NCBI RefSeq assembly: GCF_900115635.1
Contig: NZ_FOXE01000005.1
Span: 1-64,000, forward strand
Direction: 5' to 3'
DNA from: Oscillibacter sp. PC13
Lineage (GTDB): Bacteria; Bacillota; Clostridia; Oscillospirales; Oscillospiraceae
DNA: 64,000 nt
This document shows positions 60,850 to 64,000 of this stretch, piece after piece; the first letter of the stretch is position 1; each line of letters opens with the position of its first letter. The position numbers and the translations under genes were made by a program. The notes under the pieces were generated by a model. That model made no database searches, was not told where the DNA came from, and saw nothing but the letters and a program-made list of their open reading frames with translations.

Positions 60850-62942
60850 AGGACATCACCTCGATTCCGATTGGCGGCATCCTGCAGCCGCATCAGATAC
60901 GGGGAGGCGAACAGGTCGACCTTCCCTTGGGCGGAATTCAACTTTAACGTCAGCAAACTACCGTCTATGGTCATGGATAAAAGGCCTCGCTCATGGAAGA
61001 CTGCCAACGCCAAAGCGGCCCGGAGAAAGCTCTCACATCCGCCGGCCAGAGCTGCCAGCTGGCGCAGAAAGGGCAGGAGTTCTGCCTCCAACCGCCCCTG
61101 GCGGAGCCGGCGCTCCAACACCAGCCAGAACGCTGCAAACTGATCCCGGGAGGCCCGCAGACGGGCGGATTCCTGGGCTGTCAGTGCGGCTCCGTCCATC
61201 AGCCTGTGCAGCAAATCCAGATCCGCCGCTTCGTGCCGGCTGGGAGTCAGAGAGGGCCGGATATCAATCAGCTGCAGCTGCAGAGTGGTATTTCCGCGGA
61301 ATGTATTGGCCTGCAGATAAAAGGCAGCATCTACCCGCATTCCCTCCGCTACACCGCATTCCTCCGCAGTCACAGAGAAGAAGATGGAGTCAAACCGGCA
61401 GGTGCCCTTGGAAAGACGGAGCTTGAGGTGCTTCCCCTGACCAACGGACTGGATGGCGTCCACCGTAGCCCCCAGCAGCGCGAAGACCGGCCGGGGGTTT
61501 CCCGCACCATAAGGCTCCAAGTGGCCCAATTGCTCTACCTCAAAGAGGGACACATCTCCGGGGTAGGAGATGGGAGCGTCAACGTCCAGCGAGCTGATGG
61601 GCGGTTCGCCGCCGGCGGCGCTGCGGGCATAGCGGTTCATCCGCGCCCGGAAAGCGGCAATATTGGATTCCTGAATGGTGAAACCAGCGGCCAGCTCGTG
61701 ACCGCCGAAGCCCTCCAATAAATCGGAACAGGACTCCAGGGCGGCAAAGAGGTTAAAGCCGCCGTAAGAACGGCAGGATCCCTTGCCGGTCCCATCCTTT
61801 AAGTGAATCATGAAGCTGGGGCAGGAATATTTCTCGCTGAGGCGGGAGGCTACGATGCCGACCACCCCCTGGTGCCAGTCTTCGCTGGAGAGCACCAAGG
61901 CATTGCGGTCCTCTGCCCGGAGGCGTTCAATCTGTCCAATGGCGTCTGCGCAGATGGCCTGCTCCACAGTCTGGCGCTCCCGGTTCAAATCACAAAGCTG
62001 TTTTGCAAGCGCCTCGGCTCGGGCTGGATCGCTGGTCTCAAGAAGGTCTGCAGCCAGATCTGCCGCACCCATGCGCCCGGCGGCGTTAATCCGGGGAGAG
62101 AGCACAAAGCCAATTTGAATGGAGGTGATGGGCTTTCCCAGAAGTCCGGCCTCCTTTAAAAGTGCGTGAATGCCCACAAAATTGGTATGAGGCAGGGCTT
62201 CCAGGCCACAGTGGACAATCGTGCGGTTTTCGCCTTCCATCCGCATGACATCAGCAATGGTGCCGATGGCGGCCAGCGTGCAGTACCGGGCGAACAAGGC
62301 GTCCTCACGGCTTTCCCCGCCCAGAGCCAGCACCAGTTTCAGCGCCACGCCGACACCGGCCAAGTACTTGAAGGGGTAGGAGCAGTCCGGCCGATGCGGG
62401 TCGACCACTGCCACAGCATGCGGCAGTGTGTCCTTGCACTCATGGTGATCCGTTACGACCACATCCATTCCTAGTCCGTTGGCAAAATCCACTTCCTCAT
62501 TGCCAGTAATGCCGCAGTCCACGGTGATCATCAAGGAGGCACCCTGCTCGTGCAGATTCCGGATGGCATCGCAGGAGAGGCCGTAGCCGTCCTCAATTCT
62601 CCGGGGAATATAACGCAGGCAGCGGGCACCGCAGCTGCGCAGGTAGTCTGTAAGCAGGCAGGTGGAGGTAATGCCGTCCACATCGTAGTCGCCGAAGACG
62701 GCAATGGTTTCTCCTGAGGCAATGGCCTGCTGAATGCGGGTAACGGCTTTGTCCATATCCCGCATCAGCATCGGGGAAAGCGTCAGCTTCCGCTCCCGAT
62801 CCAAGAATTCTGCGGCCGCCTCTGCCGTGGTAATGCCCCGGGCTGCCAGCACGGTGGACAGCAAATAGGAATACCCTGCACTGCGCAGGAGGGCAACGTC
62901 CTGCTCTGCCGGAGCCCCGATATTCCATTTTTTGAATTTCAT
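60846..62942 (-). CDS. recJ: single-stranded-DNA exonuclease RecJ
   Basis: The 698-residue exonuclease has the DHH set: FGDYDVDGITSTCLL (about residue 80), the VVTDHHECKDTLP motif (about 156), and the DHHA1 domain with SYGGFNLFAAL. The OB-fold and the extended C-terminus of the Firmicute form follow. It degrades single-stranded DNA 5' to 3' in repair. Promoter sequence lies in the 187-nt gap shared with the divergent SLH gene. Confidence 0.95.
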   Translation of the reverse strand: MKFKKWNIGAPAEQDVALLRSAGYSYLLSTVLAARGITTAEAAAEFLDRERKLTLSPMLMRDMDKAVTRIQQAIASGETIAVFGDYDVDGITSTCLLTDYLRSCGARCLRYIPRRIEDGYGLSCDAIRNLHEQGASLMITVDCGITGNEEVDFANGLGMDVVVTDHHECKDTLPHAVAVVDPHRPDCSYPFKYLAGVGVALKLVLALGGESREDALFARYCTLAAIGTIADVMRMEGENRTIVHCGLEALPHTNFVGIHALLKEAGLLGKPITSIQIGFVLSPRINAAGRMGAADLAADLLETSDPARAEALAKQLCDLNRERQTVEQAICADAIGQIERLRAEDRNALVLSSEDWHQGVVGIVASRLSEKYSCPSFMIHLKDGTGKGSCRSYGGFNLFAALESCSDLLEGFGGHELAAGFTIQESNIAAFRARMNRYARSAAGGEPPISSLDVDAPISYPGDVSLFEVEQLGHLEPYGAGNPRPVFALLGATVDAIQSVGQGKHLKLRLSKGTCRFDSIFFSVTAEECGVAEGMRVDAAFYLQANTFRGNTTLQLQLIDIRPSLTPSRHEAADLDLLHRLMDGAALTAQESARLRASRDQFAAFWLVLERRLRQGRLEAELLPFLRQLAALAGGCESFLRAALALAVFHERGLLSMTIDGSLLTLKLNSAQGKVDLFASPYLMRLQDAANRNRGDVL

Positions 62943-63053
62943 AGATACGTTCCCCCCTTTCCCATATTTGCCTGAAGAAGCTATGATAACCAGAATATTA
63001 TATCAGGCAAGCGCTGAAACGTAAAGGCTTTTCTGTATTCCGACACCCTTCGT

Positions 63054-63082
63054 TTGACGAAACTTCCGGATTTTGGTACAAT
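63054..63082 (+). promoter_or_regulatory. promoter of the SLH-domain gene
   Basis: TTGACG (63054-63059) and TACAAT (63077-63082) are exactly 17 nt apart, 47 nt before the ATG. Confidence 0.75.
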
Positions 63083-63129
63083 GCCCTATATCTGCAAACA
63101 AATGAATCGCCAAAGGAGCAAAAACAACG

Positions 63130-64000
63130 ATGAAAAATTGTCTGCAACGGCTGCTCGCCTGTGGGCTGCTGTGCGCACTGCTGTTGGGAGTTTCGGCGCC
63201 CTCTGCGGCTGCTGCGCGCACGGGCTTTTCCGATGTCCCTGCCTCACACTGGGCTGCCGCGTCCATTACCCGGGCGGTTGACCTGGGTCTGTTTCAGGGA
63301 GAGAGCAAAACAACGTTTGGACTGGGACATCCCATGACTCGGGCGGCCTTTACCGTAGTGCTGTGCCGCTTTTTCGGATGGGAGATGGCGAAACCGGAGC
63401 AGGGTACCTATACGGATGTGCAGAACCCTGCCGCCTGGTATTACAGCGCGGTGGAGACGGCTTATGCCAACGGCGCTGTTACCCGCCAAACAGAGAAATT
63501 CCGGCCGAGTGACGCCATCACTCGAGAGGAGATTGCGGTCATGCTGGTGCGGGCCCTGGGGTATGGAACCATTGCGGGCCTTGCGCAGGAACTGCCCATG
63601 CCCTTCCGGGATGTGAATGCCAATGTGGGATATATCTCCATGGCCTATGAGCTTGGAATCATCAGCGGGACCTCCGCTGCGGCTTTTTCGCCGGATCGGA
63701 CGGCGACCCGGGAACAGGCGGCGGTGATGCTGATGCGCCTGTATGACAAATACCATGCTTCGTCTATTGGCCGAATCGGTATTACCACCACTGCAGAAGG
63801 GCTGACCGGCTACGAGGCCGTGGCAGTGCCTGCCGCCCGGCTGGTGTATAACGGCCAGGTGCAGGTTTCCATTGGAATGGAAGAGGAGACGACTGCTGCC
63901 ATCCAGACAGCCGCACGGGCCAGCGGCGCAGCGGTTTTGCTGCAGGTCACCGGAAGTACCAACACACTGAAGGGGGCGTCTGGTGAACTGGCGGGCAAAA
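63130..64000 (+). CDS. exported protein with three S-layer homology domains (runs off the window)
   Basis: At least 290 residues are visible, with no stop before the window edge. AAAGGAG lies 11 nt before the ATG. A signal peptide (MKNCLQRLLACGLLCALLLG, then VSAPSAAAA) precedes three SLH repeats beginning GFSDVPASHWAAASITRAVD, TYTDVQNPAAWYYSAVETAY and FRDVNANVGYISMAYELGI. SLH domains bind pyruvylated wall polymers, so the protein should sit on the cell surface. After about residue 215 a different domain begins (GITTTAEGLTGYEAVAVPAA); it is cut off, so its role is unknown. Confidence 0.92.
   Translation, partial: MKNCLQRLLACGLLCALLLGVSAPSAAAARTGFSDVPASHWAAASITRAVDLGLFQGESKTTFGLGHPMTRAAFTVVLCRFFGWEMAKPEQGTYTDVQNPAAWYYSAVETAYANGAVTRQTEKFRPSDAITREEIAVMLVRALGYGTIAGLAQELPMPFRDVNANVGYISMAYELGIISGTSAAAFSPDRTATREQAAVMLMRLYDKYHASSIGRIGITTTAEGLTGYEAVAVPAARLVYNGQVQVSIGMEEETTAAIQTAARASGAAVLLQVTGSTNTLKGASGELAGK

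Overview
The window looks like chromosome from a spore-forming, anaerobic gut member of the Clostridia, probably Oscillospiraceae (Flavonifractor/Oscillibacter-like). This is inferred from gene content: a yabP-yabQ-divIC-yabR cluster, a SpoVB-like flippase, hemZ, long-form hpf, SLH-domain proteins and many peptide and sensor systems. No 16S gene or other species-level marker is present.

Region 1 (1-15.8 kb) is a peptide-utilisation locus. A long minus-strand operon runs oppD-oppF-oppB-oppC, an N-acyl-D-amino-acid deacylase, a peptide-binding lipoprotein, three tandem M19 dipeptidases, an Asp/Glu-type racemase and a nitroreductase-fold protein. A Crp/Fnr-family regulator and a PepD-type M20 dipeptidase are encoded divergently. 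The operon promoter is readable (TTTACA-N17-TATACT). A TGAC-N4-GTCA dyad is centred near -41.5, and a terminator-like hairpin lies in the leader. The enzyme set suggests uptake and breakdown of peptides that include D-residues or N-acyl-D-amino acids.

Region 2 (15.8-19.9 kb) holds a tocopherol-cyclase-family protein, a SUV3-like helicase and a Prx6-type peroxiredoxin.

Region 3 (19.9-40.9 kb) is a tandem array of integrated islands at an initiator tRNA-fMet gene (40829-40904, minus). A 45-nt stretch of the tRNA 3' half is repeated at 35134, 25299 and, diverged, at 19934. Island III (35.2-40.8 kb) carries a MecI/BlaR1-like pair and an integrase. Island II (25.3-35.1 kb) carries a LytS-like kinase, a SARP-type response regulator, a BMP-family (nucleoside-type) ABC transporter, a small helical protein and an integrase. 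Island I (20-25.3 kb) carries a Bce-type two-component system and ABC transporter but has lost its integrase. Integrase ends share a 26-nt hairpin and TGGGTCAR repeats. No relaxase, replication or transfer gene was seen.

Region 4 (40.9-47 kb) has tRNA-Leu with a strong promoter, a 25-codon ORF, mnmA, a kinase-like ATPase lacking the phospho-acceptor His, GAPDH, an MBL-fold hydrolase and a metallophosphoesterase.

Region 5 (47-64 kb) is a mostly minus-strand housekeeping block: recJ, rel, dtd, an MBL hydrolase, hemZ, a nucleoside kinase, a zinc-ribbon protein, purine nucleoside phosphorylase, a SpoVB-like flippase, mazG, HU, rqcP, yabP, yabQ, divIC, yabR, hpf and an NYN protein. A three-SLH-domain exported protein runs off the right edge.
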